Shown here one piece after another: positions 9,462 to 18,018 of a DNA stretch of 64,000 bases (the stretch's first letter is position 1; each line of letters starts with the position of its first letter). The translations under genes and the position numbers were made by a program. The notes under the pieces were generated by a model. That model was not told the origin of the DNA, did no database searches, and was given only the letters and a program-made list of their open reading frames with translations. This DNA comes from Candidatus Wallbacteria bacterium (GTDB lineage: Bacteria; Muiribacteriota; UBA6191; JACPRK01): the NCBI GenBank assembly GCA_016213845.1, contig JACQZN010000071.1, positions 1 to 64,000 of the forward strand, read 5' to 3'.

Positions 9462-9878
9462 CTAGCAGCGCAGCGAGACCGTGCGAAGGCGAGCCGGGGA
9501 GCTCCCGGCGATCGACACGTCCAGCTCCGTCACGGGCCTGGCCGTGATCGAAGCGGCGATCGCGTGCGCGGGCCCGGCAGGCGCGGTGCTTCCCAGGCTG
9601 CGGAAGCCGGGCGTGCACTGGGGACCGCGGCTCGGCGGGAGCTGGGGACTGAGCTCGGAAACGCGCCGATCGTCGCATGCGTCCGGGGCCGCAAGCGCGG
9701 CTCGAGCGGGTGCCGGCCGGTTCCCGTCGCCTGGCTCGCAGCCTGGATCGCAGCACAGCGCGCCGGCGGCTTCGAGGAGGACCCTGCCGTCGGCGTGGCT
9801 GCAGACGACCAGGCCGGCCATCTCCACGAGCCAGACGCCCTGGAGCAGCAATCCGAGGAATATGGCGACGATTTTCAT
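9462..9878 (-). CDS. Small exported Cys-containing protein of the efflux operon
   Basis: This 138-residue protein begins MKIVAIFLGLLLQGVWLVEMAGLVVC, a hydrophobic signal or anchor, followed by Cys/His residues (CSHADGR, CCDPGC) and a Pro/Ala-rich tail ending LRC. No enzyme family is recognised. Small Cys/His proteins of this sort are often found at the head of heavy-metal efflux operons, and here it sits 175 bases upstream of the adaptor and 41 bases after the MFS gene on the same strand. A role in periplasmic metal binding is inference. The ATG at 9878 is chosen because the longer frame (to 9926) overlaps the MFS gene and has no signal peptide at its start. Confidence 0.6.
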   Translation of the reverse strand: MKIVAIFLGLLLQGVWLVEMAGLVVCSHADGRVLLEAAGALCCDPGCEPGDGNRPAPARAALAAPDACDDRRVSELSPQLPPSRGPQCTPGFRSLGSTAPAGPAHAIAASITARPVTELDVSIAGSSPARLRTVSLRC

Positions 9879-9919
9879 GGCGGGCTCACGGACCCAGGCG
9901 AAAGGGCCCGACGAGAAAG

Positions 9920-11113
9920 CTAGCACGTGGCCTTGGCCGCATCAAGCTCCCGCGTTCGCCCGGACAGCGCTAGCGGGATCAGCGCCGTCAGCGCCAGAGC
10001 CGCCCCGAGCCCGAGAGCCCAGGCGGCGCCGAACTGGTCCCAGAGGACACCCGCCAGCAGGCTGGCCGGGAGGGCGGCGATTCCGATCGACAGGTGATAC
10101 AGACCGAACGCGGAACCGGCGCGTCCCCCCGGAGCCAGCTCCGCGACCAGTGCTCGCTCGGCCCCTTCCGTCAGGGCGAAAAAGACTCCGTAGACCGCGA
10201 AGAGCAGCCAGACGTGCCAGGCCGCGCTGGCCGCCGCCAGCGCCGCGTACACGAGCGCGTAGAGTACCCAGCCGCCCGCGATGAGGCGGCGCTTTCCCAG
10301 CCTGTCGGCGAGCCGGCCGGCCGGCATCGCCAGGGCCGACTTGATGACGTGCAAGAGCGACCAGAGGAGCGGCACCTGCTCGCTTGGGACGCCCAGGTGA
10401 GTGGCGCGAAGCAACAGAAAGGCGTCGCTGGAGTTGGCCAGGGCGAAGACCACGACAGCCACCAGAAGCCACTTGAACGAAGCGGTCAGCGGCTTCTCGG
10501 CTGCTGGCGTCGAGGGGAGCGCGTGAGCCGGCGCGGCCGCTGGCGGTTCGGGCTTGGCGGCGTCGGCCACTCCGAAGATCGCCACCGCCATTGCCAGTGC
10601 GGCCGGGACAGCGGCGAGGGCGAACACTGTGCGCAGCGACAGTCCAGCCGGGCCCAGCAGAAGGGCGGCGACCAGCGGCCCCAGCACGGCCCCCAGGTGA
10701 TCCATTCCGCGGTGGAAACCGTACGCGCGGCCAAGCTCCTCGCGCGGCGTCACCGCTGCGATCAACGCGTCCCTGGGAGCCGTTCGAACGCCTTTTCCGA
10801 TGCGGTCGACGAACCGCAGCAGCAGCACATGAACCGGAGCGGCCGCGAGCGATATGGCCGGGCGAGCGCAACTCGAAAGGCCATATCCGGCCACGATCAA
10901 CGCCTTCCGATGGCCGAGCCGATCGGACAGCCGTCCGCTCCAGAGCTTGAGCAAGCTGGCCGTGCTCTCGGCAATCCCCTCGACCAGCCCCACGAATGCG
11001 GCGCCCGCCGCGAGCGGACCCGTCAGGAAAAGCGGCAGGAGCGGGTAGATGATCTCGCTGGAGAGATCCGTGAAGAAGCTGACGAGGCCTACGGCTATGA
11101 CGGTGGGGTGCAC
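9920..11113 (-). CDS. MFS transporter
   Basis: This 397-residue polytopic protein has 12 predicted hydrophobic segments in two halves separated by an Ala/Pro-rich cytosolic loop (about residues 190-215). The inter-helix loop motif GRLSDRLGHRK (about 58-68) and a second copy GRLADRLGKRR in the C-terminal half are the classic major-facilitator A motifs. It starts with GTG at 11113. It is the promoter-proximal gene of the minus-strand metal-efflux run, so a role in metal or toxicant export is plausible. The substrate cannot be read from sequence. Confidence 0.82.
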   Translation of the reverse strand: MHPTVIAVGLVSFFTDLSSEIIYPLLPLFLTGPLAAGAAFVGLVEGIAESTASLLKLWSGRLSDRLGHRKALIVAGYGLSSCARPAISLAAAPVHVLLLRFVDRIGKGVRTAPRDALIAAVTPREELGRAYGFHRGMDHLGAVLGPLVAALLLGPAGLSLRTVFALAAVPAALAMAVAIFGVADAAKPEPPAAAPAHALPSTPAAEKPLTASFKWLLVAVVVFALANSSDAFLLLRATHLGVPSEQVPLLWSLLHVIKSALAMPAGRLADRLGKRRLIAGGWVLYALVYAALAAASAAWHVWLLFAVYGVFFALTEGAERALVAELAPGGRAGSAFGLYHLSIGIAALPASLLAGVLWDQFGAAWALGLGAALALTALIPLALSGRTRELDAAKATC

Positions 11114-11261
11114 GGGCGGGTGACTTCAGGGACAAGCGCAGGCACGGCGTGAGCGCCGAGCTGCCGGCATGCCCTGAGCCCGGCCATCATAGGCGATGCC
11201 GCCGGGATTGGGAAGTTGAGGGCGGATACTCGTTGGGGGGGCGTCAAAGCAGGCCGGGCTT

Positions 11262-11305
11262 GGGCAGGGGCAGGGGCAGGGGCAGGGGCAGGGGCAGGGG
11301 CAGGG
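11262..11305. repeat. GGGGCA hexamer tandem repeat
   Basis: Six complete GGGGCA units with partial units on either side lie in the 381-base spacer between the divergent MFS (start 11113) and modA (start 11495) genes. Runs of four G spaced by two bases could form a G-quadruplex on the plus strand. A possible -10-like TATACT lies further on, at about 11380-11385. Copy number is likely to vary between strains. Confidence 0.75.
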
Positions 11306-11494
11306 AGAAGAGCTTGCTTCACGACTTCTCGGTCGGGGCAGGACTCTCGCAAGAGGCAGCGGGGCGCCGGAGCGTCGCGGTATACTCGGCGCCGATGAGG
11401 GCGCAGCGCGGCATGCGGCTCCGGGGCTTCACGAGCACCAATGGACTACAAAGACCCAATGGGTCGTGCGACGCCGGTTGCCAGGAGTGGTGAG

Positions 11495-12271
11495 ATGCGC
11501 TTCGCCCGTACCCTGTCTGCCGTTACTGCCTGCCTGGCGCTGCTGGCGCTCCGGGCCGCAGCTGCAGAACCGGTTCGCGTCGCGGCCGCTTCCGACCTTC
11601 GATACGCGCTGGCAGAGCTCCGGACGCAACACGTGTCCGCCCGCCCAGGGGCGAGCATCGAGCTCGTCTTCGGCTCCTCCGGAAAGCTCGCCGCGCAGAT
11701 CGCGAACGGAGCTCCGTTCGACCTCTTCTTCTCAGCCGACGCCGCCTACCCCAGACGGCTCCGGGACAAGGGGCTGTGCGCCGGGGAGCCGCGGCTCTAC
11801 GCCCGGGGGCGCTTGGTCGTCTGGTGCCCGCGCGAGCCGGCCGGCTCGGTCACCATCGCCGACCTCGCAGCCCCGCGCTTCCGCAAGCTCGCGATCGCGA
11901 ACCCCCGTCACGCGCCCTACGGCCAGCGTGCCCGGCAGGCGCTCGAAAAGGCTGGCGTCCTTTCCGCGGTCGAGCAACGCCTGGTGCTGGGCGAAAACGT
12001 CTCCCAGGCAGCGCAGCTCGTCGAGAGCGGTGCTGCCGAAGTGGGGCTCGTCGCGCTCTCGCTTCTATTCAACCCGTCACTGGAGCGCGCGGACCGGTAC
12101 ACTCTCGTCCCGGAATCGATGCACCAGCCTCTCGACCAGTCCTTCTGCGTCCTCGAGCGCGCCGCCGCCAACTCCGAGGCCGTCGCTTTCGCCAGTTACT
12201 GCGAGAGCCAGGCCGCGCGAGACACCTTGCGCCGGTACGGTTTCGCCACGCCTGGCGGGAAGTTCCCGTGA
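11495..12271 (+). CDS. modA: Molybdate ABC transporter, periplasmic binding protein
   Basis: This 258-residue protein has a Sec signal peptide ending near LRAAAA (about residue 24). It then shows the ModA pattern VRVAAASDLRYAL, FGSSGKLAAQI and GAPFDLFFSADA, which lines the oxyanion pocket in this family. It captures molybdate or tungstate in the periplasm for ModBC. The ATG at 11495 is chosen because AGGAG at 11483-11487 lies 7 bases upstream and the signal peptide starts there; an in-frame ATG at 11441 would add a non-signal extension. The stop overlaps the modB start by 4 bases. The molybdenum is presumably needed for enzymes such as the oxidoreductase at 40.7 kb. Confidence 0.88.
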   Translation: MRFARTLSAVTACLALLALRAAAAEPVRVAAASDLRYALAELRTQHVSARPGASIELVFGSSGKLAAQIANGAPFDLFFSADAAYPRRLRDKGLCAGEPRLYARGRLVVWCPREPAGSVTIADLAAPRFRKLAIANPRHAPYGQRARQALEKAGVLSAVEQRLVLGENVSQAAQLVESGAAEVGLVALSLLFNPSLERADRYTLVPESMHQPLDQSFCVLERAAANSEAVAFASYCESQAARDTLRRYGFATPGGKFP

Positions 12272-12945
12272 CGGCTGACGACATCACGGCCGTCTTCCTC
12301 ACAGCCCGCCTGGCCGCGGCCACCACCCTCATCTTGCTCGCGCTCGGTACGCCGCTGGCCTGGTGGCTGGCCCGCACCCGCTGGTCGGGAAAGGTCATGG
12401 TCGAGGCCGTCGTCGCACTTCCGCTGGTCCTGCCCCCCACGGTCCTGGGCTACTACCTGCTGGTGCTGCTCGGCCCCGGCGGATTCGTCGGCGGCTTTCT
12501 CGAGAAGATGGGAGGCCACCACCTCGCCTTCACCTTCGAAGGGCTCCTCATCGCCTCGGTCCTCTACTCGCTTCCGTTTGCCGTGCAGCCCCTCCAGGAC
12601 GCCTTCGCCTCGCTCGGCGAGCTGCCGCTCGAGGTCGCCGCCACACTCCGAGCTGGCCCCTGGCGCCGTTTCTTTACAGTCGCCTTGCCGATGGCACGGC
12701 GCGGCTTCGTCTCGGCGGCCGCGATGACTTTTGCGCACACGCTCGGCGAGTTCGGCGTCATCTTGATGGTCGGCGGCAACATCCCCGGCGTCACGCGCGT
12801 TCTCTCCATCGCCATCTACGACCACGCCGAGGCGCTCGACCACGCCAGCGCGCAGATGCTCTCGGGGGGCCTGCTCCTCTTCTCCTTCACGCTGCTCGTC
12901 AGCCTGTACCTCGTCAATCGCCGCTTCGAGCGGGCACGGCTGTGA
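12268..12945 (+). CDS. modB: Molybdate ABC transporter, permease
   Basis: This 225-residue inner-membrane permease has about five hydrophobic helices. It carries the conserved ABC-permease EAA loop (EVAATLRAGPWRRFFTVALP, about residues 125-144) that docks on the ATPase. LPLVLPPTVLGYYLL and the terminal TLGEFGVILMVGGN are typical of ModB/CysT proteins. It starts with GTG at 12268, overlapping the modA stop (GTGA), and its own stop overlaps modC in the same way, so modABC is one translationally coupled operon. Confidence 0.9.
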   Translation: MTADDITAVFLTARLAAATTLILLALGTPLAWWLARTRWSGKVMVEAVVALPLVLPPTVLGYYLLVLLGPGGFVGGFLEKMGGHHLAFTFEGLLIASVLYSLPFAVQPLQDAFASLGELPLEVAATLRAGPWRRFFTVALPMARRGFVSAAAMTFAHTLGEFGVILMVGGNIPGVTRVLSIAIYDHAEALDHASAQMLSGGLLLFSFTLLVSLYLVNRRFERARL

Positions 12946-14012
12946 GCATCGAGGCCAGATTTCGACTCGAGCGCCCGGGCTTCGCGCTGGATGTAGAGCT
13001 GACGTGGCCCGATCACGGCGTGGCCGTACTCTTCGGTCCATCGGGTTGCGGCAAAACCACGTTCCTCCGATGCCTGGCCGGCCTCGACAGAGCGCGCGGC
13101 GGATATCTCCGGGTGCGTGACGACGTCTGGCAGGATGACCCCCGAGGCATCTTCGTTCCGACTCACAGGCGTGCCGTCGGCTTCGTTTTTCAGGACCCGG
13201 GCCTTTTCCCACATCTGGACGTAGCTGGGAACCTGGCCTTCGCGATGCGCTTGGTCCCCGCCGCCGAGCGCAAGGTCGAGCATGGCGAGGCTGTCGAGCT
13301 CCTCGGACTCTCCCGCCTCATGAACCGCTCGACGGCCAATCTCTCCGGCGGCGAGAAGCAGCGTGTCGCCATCGCGCGCACGCTCTTGTCGAGCCCGCGC
13401 CTCCTGCTGCTTGACGAGCCGCTGGCGGCCCTCGACTCCGCGAGCAAGACCGAGATCCTGCCGTACCTGGAGCGACTCCACGACCAGCTCTCCATCCCGG
13501 TGGTCTACGTCACCCATGGTGCAGCCGAGGCCGCGCGCATGGCCGACACGCTGGTGCTGATGGAGGCCGGCCGCGTGCAGGCCTGCGGACCGCTGGGAGA
13601 GCTTCGCGCCGCGCTGGAGGAGATCCTCGGCGGGCAGGAGGACGCCCAGGCCGTGATCCTCACGCGGGTCGCCGCGCAGGACGAAGAGTTCGACCTCATG
13701 CGGCTCGACTTCCCCGGCGGCAGCTTCCACGTTCCTGGTCGCGACCTGCCCATGGGGCATGAGGTGCGCGTCCTCTTGCACGCGCGCGACGTGTCGCTCG
13801 CGCTCTCCAGGCCCGAGGGCTCGAGCATCACCAACATCCTTGCGGCGCGCGTCACGGCGCTGGCGCCCAGGAACCCGGCGGAGACGCTGGTGAGGCTGGA
13901 CTGCTCGGGCACCACGCTCTGGTCACTGGTGACGCGACGCTCCGCGGCTCGATTGAGTCTGGAGCCGGGTCGCGAGGTATTCGCGCAGGTGAAGGCCGTC
14001 TCCGTGCTCTAG
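12942..14012 (+). CDS. modC: Molybdate ABC transporter, ATP-binding protein
   Basis: This 356-residue ATPase has Walker A GPSGCGKTT (32-40), a Q-loop glutamine in FQDPGLF (84), signature LSGGE (134-138) and Walker B LLLLDEP (154-160). A C-terminal TOBE/Mop domain (about 290-356) normally binds molybdate for feedback inhibition. The length matches ModC. It starts with GTG at 12942, overlapping the modB stop. It powers molybdate import. Confidence 0.92.
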   Translation: MSIEARFRLERPGFALDVELTWPDHGVAVLFGPSGCGKTTFLRCLAGLDRARGGYLRVRDDVWQDDPRGIFVPTHRRAVGFVFQDPGLFPHLDVAGNLAFAMRLVPAAERKVEHGEAVELLGLSRLMNRSTANLSGGEKQRVAIARTLLSSPRLLLLDEPLAALDSASKTEILPYLERLHDQLSIPVVYVTHGAAEAARMADTLVLMEAGRVQACGPLGELRAALEEILGGQEDAQAVILTRVAAQDEEFDLMRLDFPGGSFHVPGRDLPMGHEVRVLLHARDVSLALSRPEGSSITNILAARVTALAPRNPAETLVRLDCSGTTLWSLVTRRSAARLSLEPGREVFAQVKAVSVL

Positions 14013-14078
14013 ACGAAGGGCTCCGGTCACTCGCTTCCGGAGTGAATCCTTTCCTGGCCGTCTGGCTCTGACTCAGAG

Positions 14079-15314
14079 ATGGCACTGGAGAGTTCGCCGG
14101 CGCAAGTCCTGCGCCGGATGACGCAGGCAGCCTTCGTCTTGCTAGCGGCAGGCGCTGGTCTGGGGTTGGCCATGGGCTGGCTGTCCGGCGGCGTCGAGCG
14201 GTTCTGCCCGTTCGGCGGGATCGAGACGCTCTGGTCCGTCGCGACGCAGCAGAGGTTCACGTGCGCCACAGGCCCCTACAACTTGACTCTGATGATCGCG
14301 CTCGTCGCGGCCACGGTCGTGGTGCGCAAGGCGTTCTGCTCCTGGATCTGTCCTGTCGGCACGGTCTCCGAGTGGCTGGGGATGCTGGCGCGGCGGCTCA
14401 GGCGCCGGCGCCGGTCCGATGCCCTGGGGCTCCTCGAGCCACCGCCGCGCGCCGACACTGCATTGCGCGGCCTGCGCCTGGCAGTCCTTGCCGCGGTAGT
14501 TCTCGCCACGGTGGGCACGGGCGAGCTTGCGTTCCGGCCGTACGACCCCTACTACGTGATCTTCAGCTTCAACGGCCATGAGGTCCAGTGGTGGAGCTAC
14601 CCGCTCGTGGCGTCGCTGCTGGCCCTGGCGATCGTGGTTCCGATGGCCTGGTGCCGGTACCTGTGCCCGCTCGGCTGCGTCTTGTGGCCCTTCAGTCGGT
14701 TCGGATGGCTGCGAGTGCGCCGGCTGGCCGAAGCATGCTCGGACTGCGGCCGCTGCGACCGTGTCTGTCCGCACGGGCTCGAGATTTCGAAGGTCGACGA
14801 GGTCCGCTCGGGCGAGTGCACGCTCTGTCTGGAGTGCACCCGGGTCTGCGGACGCAGACAGGCCCTGACCCTGGCGCCGGCCGGGTCGCTACGGCGGCTG
14901 CCGGGCTGGTCGCTGGCCCTTGTGCTCGCCATCGCCATCGCCTTCGGACTCGGGACGGCACGCCGGGTTGCCTTTGCCAGCTACCAGCGCACCTACTCCA
15001 ACGCCCCGGCGCGCTCGCCCTCCACGGCCGTCTTCACCGTCGACGGCGTCCGCTGCGTCGACACCGCAACGCTTGCCGCCTCCCAGCTCGACGAGCTCGA
15101 GGGCGTGCTCTCGCTGGAGGCCCATGCCTCCGACCACATCCTGCGCGTCACCTATGACGCACTCTCAGTCGACCCGGCAGCGATCCGCGAAGCGTTCGAA
15201 TCTCCGGTCTACGACGCCAGTTCAGGCGCCTTCCTCTTCAACGTCTTCCATGTTCGTGACGTCACCGTTGTACCCGCACCCCTCCGAGGACCCGCTCGAA
15301 AGGACGAACCATGA
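14079..15314 (+). CDS. Membrane 4Fe-4S protein (NapH/NosR-like) with HMA-like tail
   Basis: This 411-residue protein has about five transmembrane helices and several cysteine motifs: CPFGG (43-47), CSWICPVG (87-94) and CRYLCPLGC (192-200). It also has two ferredoxin clusters with Cys at 220, 223, 226, 230 and 247, 250, 253, 257. This is the layout of NapH/NosR/CcoG-type electron carriers at the inner membrane. Residues about 335-400, after a final helix and FTVDGVRC, read like a periplasmic heavy-metal-associated (HMA-like) domain with a single Cys. The stop overlaps the next gene (ATGA). It may pass quinol electrons to a periplasmic target; partner and target are not evident here. Confidence 0.75.
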   Translation: MALESSPAQVLRRMTQAAFVLLAAGAGLGLAMGWLSGGVERFCPFGGIETLWSVATQQRFTCATGPYNLTLMIALVAATVVVRKAFCSWICPVGTVSEWLGMLARRLRRRRRSDALGLLEPPPRADTALRGLRLAVLAAVVLATVGTGELAFRPYDPYYVIFSFNGHEVQWWSYPLVASLLALAIVVPMAWCRYLCPLGCVLWPFSRFGWLRVRRLAEACSDCGRCDRVCPHGLEISKVDEVRSGECTLCLECTRVCGRRQALTLAPAGSLRRLPGWSLALVLAIAIAFGLGTARRVAFASYQRTYSNAPARSPSTAVFTVDGVRCVDTATLAASQLDELEGVLSLEAHASDHILRVTYDALSVDPAAIREAFESPVYDASSGAFLFNVFHVRDVTVVPAPLRGPARKDEP

Positions 15315-15739
15315 CTAGAAGCTCGCTCCCGCTCCCGGCCCTAGCTCTGATCGCAGTTACCCTGCTTACAACGCTCCCCGTCCTGGGGGCCGACGACGCG
15401 CCGGCAGCCGTGGCCGCTGAGCTCGCAAGGCCCGCCGCCGGCCGCGAAATTGCCAGTTTCTCCGTACCCGAGCTGAGCCTGCGCCTTGCAAGGAAGATGG
15501 CCAAGGCGCTCGTTTCGGAGGCCGGCGTCCTGCGCGCGTTGCCGAATCTTTCCCAGAAGCAGCTCGACGTCGAGTTTGTCGTCGGGGCCACGAGCCCGAA
15601 GGCGCTCCTGAACGTGCTCGCCGGTATCGACAAGGCGACGAAGCTTCTGGGCGTCCACTCCATCGGAGCCTCGGCGGGTTCCCCGTCGAAGTGCGACGGC
15701 TGTCCGCTCAAGGGCGCCTGCACCGGCAAGGAGCGTTGA
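15311..15739 (+). CDS. Small exported protein with C-terminal CxxC motif
   Basis: This 142-residue protein has a Sec signal peptide (about 1-26, cleavage near LGA) and a helical middle region. It ends with CDGCPLKGACTGKER, a cluster of three Cys. Its start overlaps the stop of the membrane ferredoxin gene by 4 bases, so the two are co-translated. The Cys motif could bind a metal or be a redox site reduced by the membrane partner. No family was recognised. Confidence 0.65.
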   Translation: MTRSSLPLPALALIAVTLLTTLPVLGADDAPAAVAAELARPAAGREIASFSVPELSLRLARKMAKALVSEAGVLRALPNLSQKQLDVEFVVGATSPKALLNVLAGIDKATKLLGVHSIGASAGSPSKCDGCPLKGACTGKER

Positions 15740-15785
15740 GGAGCGCCCTCGTTGGGCCCCCTTGGCCTGGGCTTGGGGCAGGTAC

Positions 15786-16385
15786 TCAGCGTGGGCGCGC
15801 TGACTGCTCTCCTAACCCGGTAGAGGAGCTAGAATCACTGTCAGCATCGGGACGCCACTCCATTTGCACGTAGACTCCGGAGGCGTCCACGGACTGGAAG
15901 CCGAGCCGCCGGTACAGCCGAACTGCGGGGTTGGAGTGCTCCACGTGGATGGAGACGGTCACGCCGAGCGCGCGCGCCTCTTCCAGGAGGGCCCGAAGGC
16001 AATGAGCTCCGATGCCGCGGTTTCGCGCGCCCGGGATGAGCGCAATGTCGATGATGCGGAGGTCGCCGGGTCGTCGATGGACGTAGAATCGTCCGACAGG
16101 CTCTCCGTCTTCAAAGATGAGGTCCAGAGAAGCCCCCGGGTAGCCCTGGGTGTAGGCGCGGTGCTGGCAGTCGAACTGCTGATTTAGAAATGCCACCTTC
16201 TGGTCTGACGACCAGGGAACCGGGGCCAGCTCGTTGACCCGGGTGCTGGCGTAGAGCTCGCGAAGGAAAGGCAGGTCGCTGTCGGCAATCGGGCGCAGGC
16301 TCAACGCGGAGTGCGCGTCGCATTCCGTTCGTCTCGCCGCTGCAAGACGGCGCTCGAAGTCGCTAACCCCGCAGCTCGGCGACAC
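15786..16385 (-). CDS. GNAT-family N-acetyltransferase
   Basis: This 199-residue protein shows the GNAT fold pattern: an N-terminal strand LSLRPIADSDLPFLRELYAS, the acetyl-CoA loop around IPGARNRGIGAHCLRALLEEA (V/I-x-x-x-x-R-G-x-G) and the terminal AVRLYRRLGF. The predicted GTG start at 16385 lies 6 bases after the third tail-collar gene, so the four genes look like one transcript. The same combination of repeated tail-collar proteins and a GNAT enzyme is a recurring bacterial neighbourhood; the acetylated substrate is unknown. The true start could be internal, about 25 residues downstream. Confidence 0.82.
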   Translation of the reverse strand: MSPSCGVSDFERRLAAARRTECDAHSALSLRPIADSDLPFLRELYASTRVNELAPVPWSSDQKVAFLNQQFDCQHRAYTQGYPGASLDLIFEDGEPVGRFYVHRRPGDLRIIDIALIPGARNRGIGAHCLRALLEEARALGVTVSIHVEHSNPAVRLYRRLGFQSVDASGVYVQMEWRPDADSDSSSSTGLGEQSARPR

Positions 16386-16391
16386 GACGGG

Positions 16392-16934
16392 TCAGGGGCG
16401 CTCGGGCCAGATGCCTTCCGCGGCAATGTAGAACCCCAGGGTCAAGAGCGGCTGCCGGTTCTCGTGAGGAAGGCTGCCACCCGTTGTCGGCAGCAGGGCG
16501 CCGGGGTCCAGTTCGACGGCGGAATCGGGAGCATTGACCGGGTTGTAGATGAAGTTCCCGGGCTCGCTCGAGAGAAAGTTGCCCGCTGGAGTGGAAAGCT
16601 CGCCATCCACGCTAGCTGCGGAGACTTGATGCGTGTGAGTTGGCATTTGCGTGACCGCAATTGGGACCTGGTTTGAGCCGCCGGCCTGGCCGAGCTGGCG
16701 AGAAGTCAATCCGGGCCCGTGGCCTGCGCCCATTGGCACGGAGTTTACCCCGCCAGGCTTGAAGTTCGGGACCGCAAAGGTAGTCCTGCCGTCTCCCCCG
16801 AAGGTCCGACCGATAATCGTGAAGAGCGCCTGAAACTGAGCAGCCTGGTAGATGGTGCCGTCACACAGCAGCCATCCGTACGGTGCGTACGTGTAGGGAA
16901 AGATGCGAATTTCTCCGATGAACGGTTCGGCCAT
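16392..16934 (-). CDS. Phage tail collar domain protein (microcystin-dependent-protein-like), copy 3
   Basis: This 180-residue protein begins MAEPFIGEIRIFPYTYAPYG, with the hallmark G-E-I-R-x-F and W-x-x-C-D-G (WLLCDGT, about 21-27) of the tail-collar/MdpB family. Later come FGGDGRTTFAVP, QLGQAGGS and MPTHTHQV. Each domain normally forms trimeric fibres. It lies third in a row of three paralogues transcribed toward the GNAT gene. The protein lacks a signal peptide, as usual for this family. Confidence 0.85.
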   Translation of the reverse strand: MAEPFIGEIRIFPYTYAPYGWLLCDGTIYQAAQFQALFTIIGRTFGGDGRTTFAVPNFKPGGVNSVPMGAGHGPGLTSRQLGQAGGSNQVPIAVTQMPTHTHQVSAASVDGELSTPAGNFLSSEPGNFIYNPVNAPDSAVELDPGALLPTTGGSLPHENRQPLLTLGFYIAAEGIWPERP

Positions 16935-16960
16935 GATGCCTCAGTTGCTCCCTTGGTTCT

Positions 16961-17476
16961 CTAGCTCTGACGAGGGTAGCTGCCCCACAGGCAAATGATG
17001 AAATTCACGCACAGGAACGGCATGAGGTTGTCGTGGGGGGCTGAGCCGCCCGTGGTCTGTACGGTCGTAGCGTCCAGGATCCCCAGTGTCGGGGTTGGAG
17101 CCGAGTAGAGCTCTTTCGCCCCGGCCAGAAGCGAGCCTGCTGGCGACGAGACCGTGCCCTGGTCCGACGTGCCCATCAGGTTGTGGGTGTGGGCAGGAAT
17201 CTGGCCCGTCGTCAGGGTCACAGTCTCAGCGCCGAACATCTGGCCGAGCTGCCGGTTCGTCAGCCCCTGCCCTTGGCCGTGATGCACCGGCACCCGGCCC
17301 CGCAGGTCGGGAAGCCCAAAGGTCGAAGTACCGTTGCCTCCGTAGGTCGTTCCGAGGAGACTGTACAGGACTTCGTTCCCGGCAATGGGCAAGTGTTGGC
17401 CGTCGCACAATGCCCACCCCACAGGAGCATAGTTTCCAACGAACATGCGGATTTCGCCTGTGTAGGCATCGCTCAT
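16961..17476 (-). CDS. Phage tail collar domain protein, copy 2
   Basis: This 171-residue protein starts at ATG 17476 (MSDAYTGEIRMFVGNYAPVG). It has WALCDGQ, TYGGNGTSTFGLPDLRGRVP, NRQLGQMFG and the HTHNLMG motif near residue 98, all standard for the tail-collar/microcystin-dependent family. A longer upstream frame overlaps copy 1 and is rejected. It ends with the same short aromatic C-terminus (CLWGSYPRQS) as copy 1 (SYPPRS). It is part of the three-gene array. Confidence 0.87.
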   Translation of the reverse strand: MSDAYTGEIRMFVGNYAPVGWALCDGQHLPIAGNEVLYSLLGTTYGGNGTSTFGLPDLRGRVPVHHGQGQGLTNRQLGQMFGAETVTLTTGQIPAHTHNLMGTSDQGTVSSPAGSLLAGAKELYSAPTPTLGILDATTVQTTGGSAPHDNLMPFLCVNFIICLWGSYPRQS

Positions 17477-17481
17477 CGGGT

Positions 17482-18018
17482 TCAGCTCCTCGGGGGATAG
17501 GATCCTGTAAGTGCAATGCAGAAGTTGAGTGCCAGGGAAGGCTGAACATTGGGATGAGCCTGGGACTCCCCAGCCTGGCTTACGGCACCGGGCGCCATGG
17601 CAACTACCGGGCTGGTCGGGCCAGGAACTCGGTAGAGCGGGATGGGCGTGGGCGGAACGCCAACCACGGCATTGGCCAGCACCGGGGTGTTCAGCGGCAA
17701 TCGCTGCGTACCGTTGCTGCTGGTTCCCATCATCGAGTGCGTGTGGGCCGCGACTTCCGAGGCGGTCAATGTGATGCTCTCCGCTCCGAAGGCCTTCCCC
17801 AAGAACCCCGGGGTTGGCACCGTTCCCGCCGGTACTCGCCCCCGGAGGTCGGGAAGCATGAAGTTGGACTTGCCGTCCCCTCCGAACATAGTGCCGATCA
17901 GCGAGTAGAGTGCCTGGTGCTGCTGTATCGAAAGCGTCCTGCCGTCGCACTTGGCCCATCCCGGGGGCTCAAGGTCGAACGAGAAAACGCGGATCTCCCC
18001 AACGAAAGGATCGGCCAT
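17482..18018 (-). CDS. Phage tail collar domain protein, copy 1
   Basis: This 178-residue protein starts at ATG 18018 (MADPFVGEIRVFSFDLEPPG). It contains WAKCDGRTL, MFGGDGKSNFMLPDLRGRVP, ITLTASEVAAHTHSMMG and a C-terminal ALTGSYPPRS. It is the promoter-proximal member of the three-gene array and lies only 5 bases before copy 2. No other phage structural genes surround the array, so this is the chromosomal stand-alone form, proposed in other bacteria to form secreted fibres or toxins. Confidence 0.87.
   Translation of the reverse strand: MADPFVGEIRVFSFDLEPPGWAKCDGRTLSIQQHQALYSLIGTMFGGDGKSNFMLPDLRGRVPAGTVPTPGFLGKAFGAESITLTASEVAAHTHSMMGTSSNGTQRLPLNTPVLANAVVGVPPTPIPLYRVPGPTSPVVAMAPGAVSQAGESQAHPNVQPSLALNFCIALTGSYPPRS

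Noticed and set aside
11441..11494. In-frame ATG at 11441 giving an MDYKD-like N-terminus to ModA
   Set aside because: The ribosome-binding site and signal peptide begin at 11495; the extension is not a natural ModA N-terminus, and the resemblance to a FLAG tag is chance.
15786..18018. Prophage remnant suggested by tail-collar genes
   Set aside because: No capsid, portal, integrase or lysis genes nearby; this stand-alone family is common in bacterial chromosomes.
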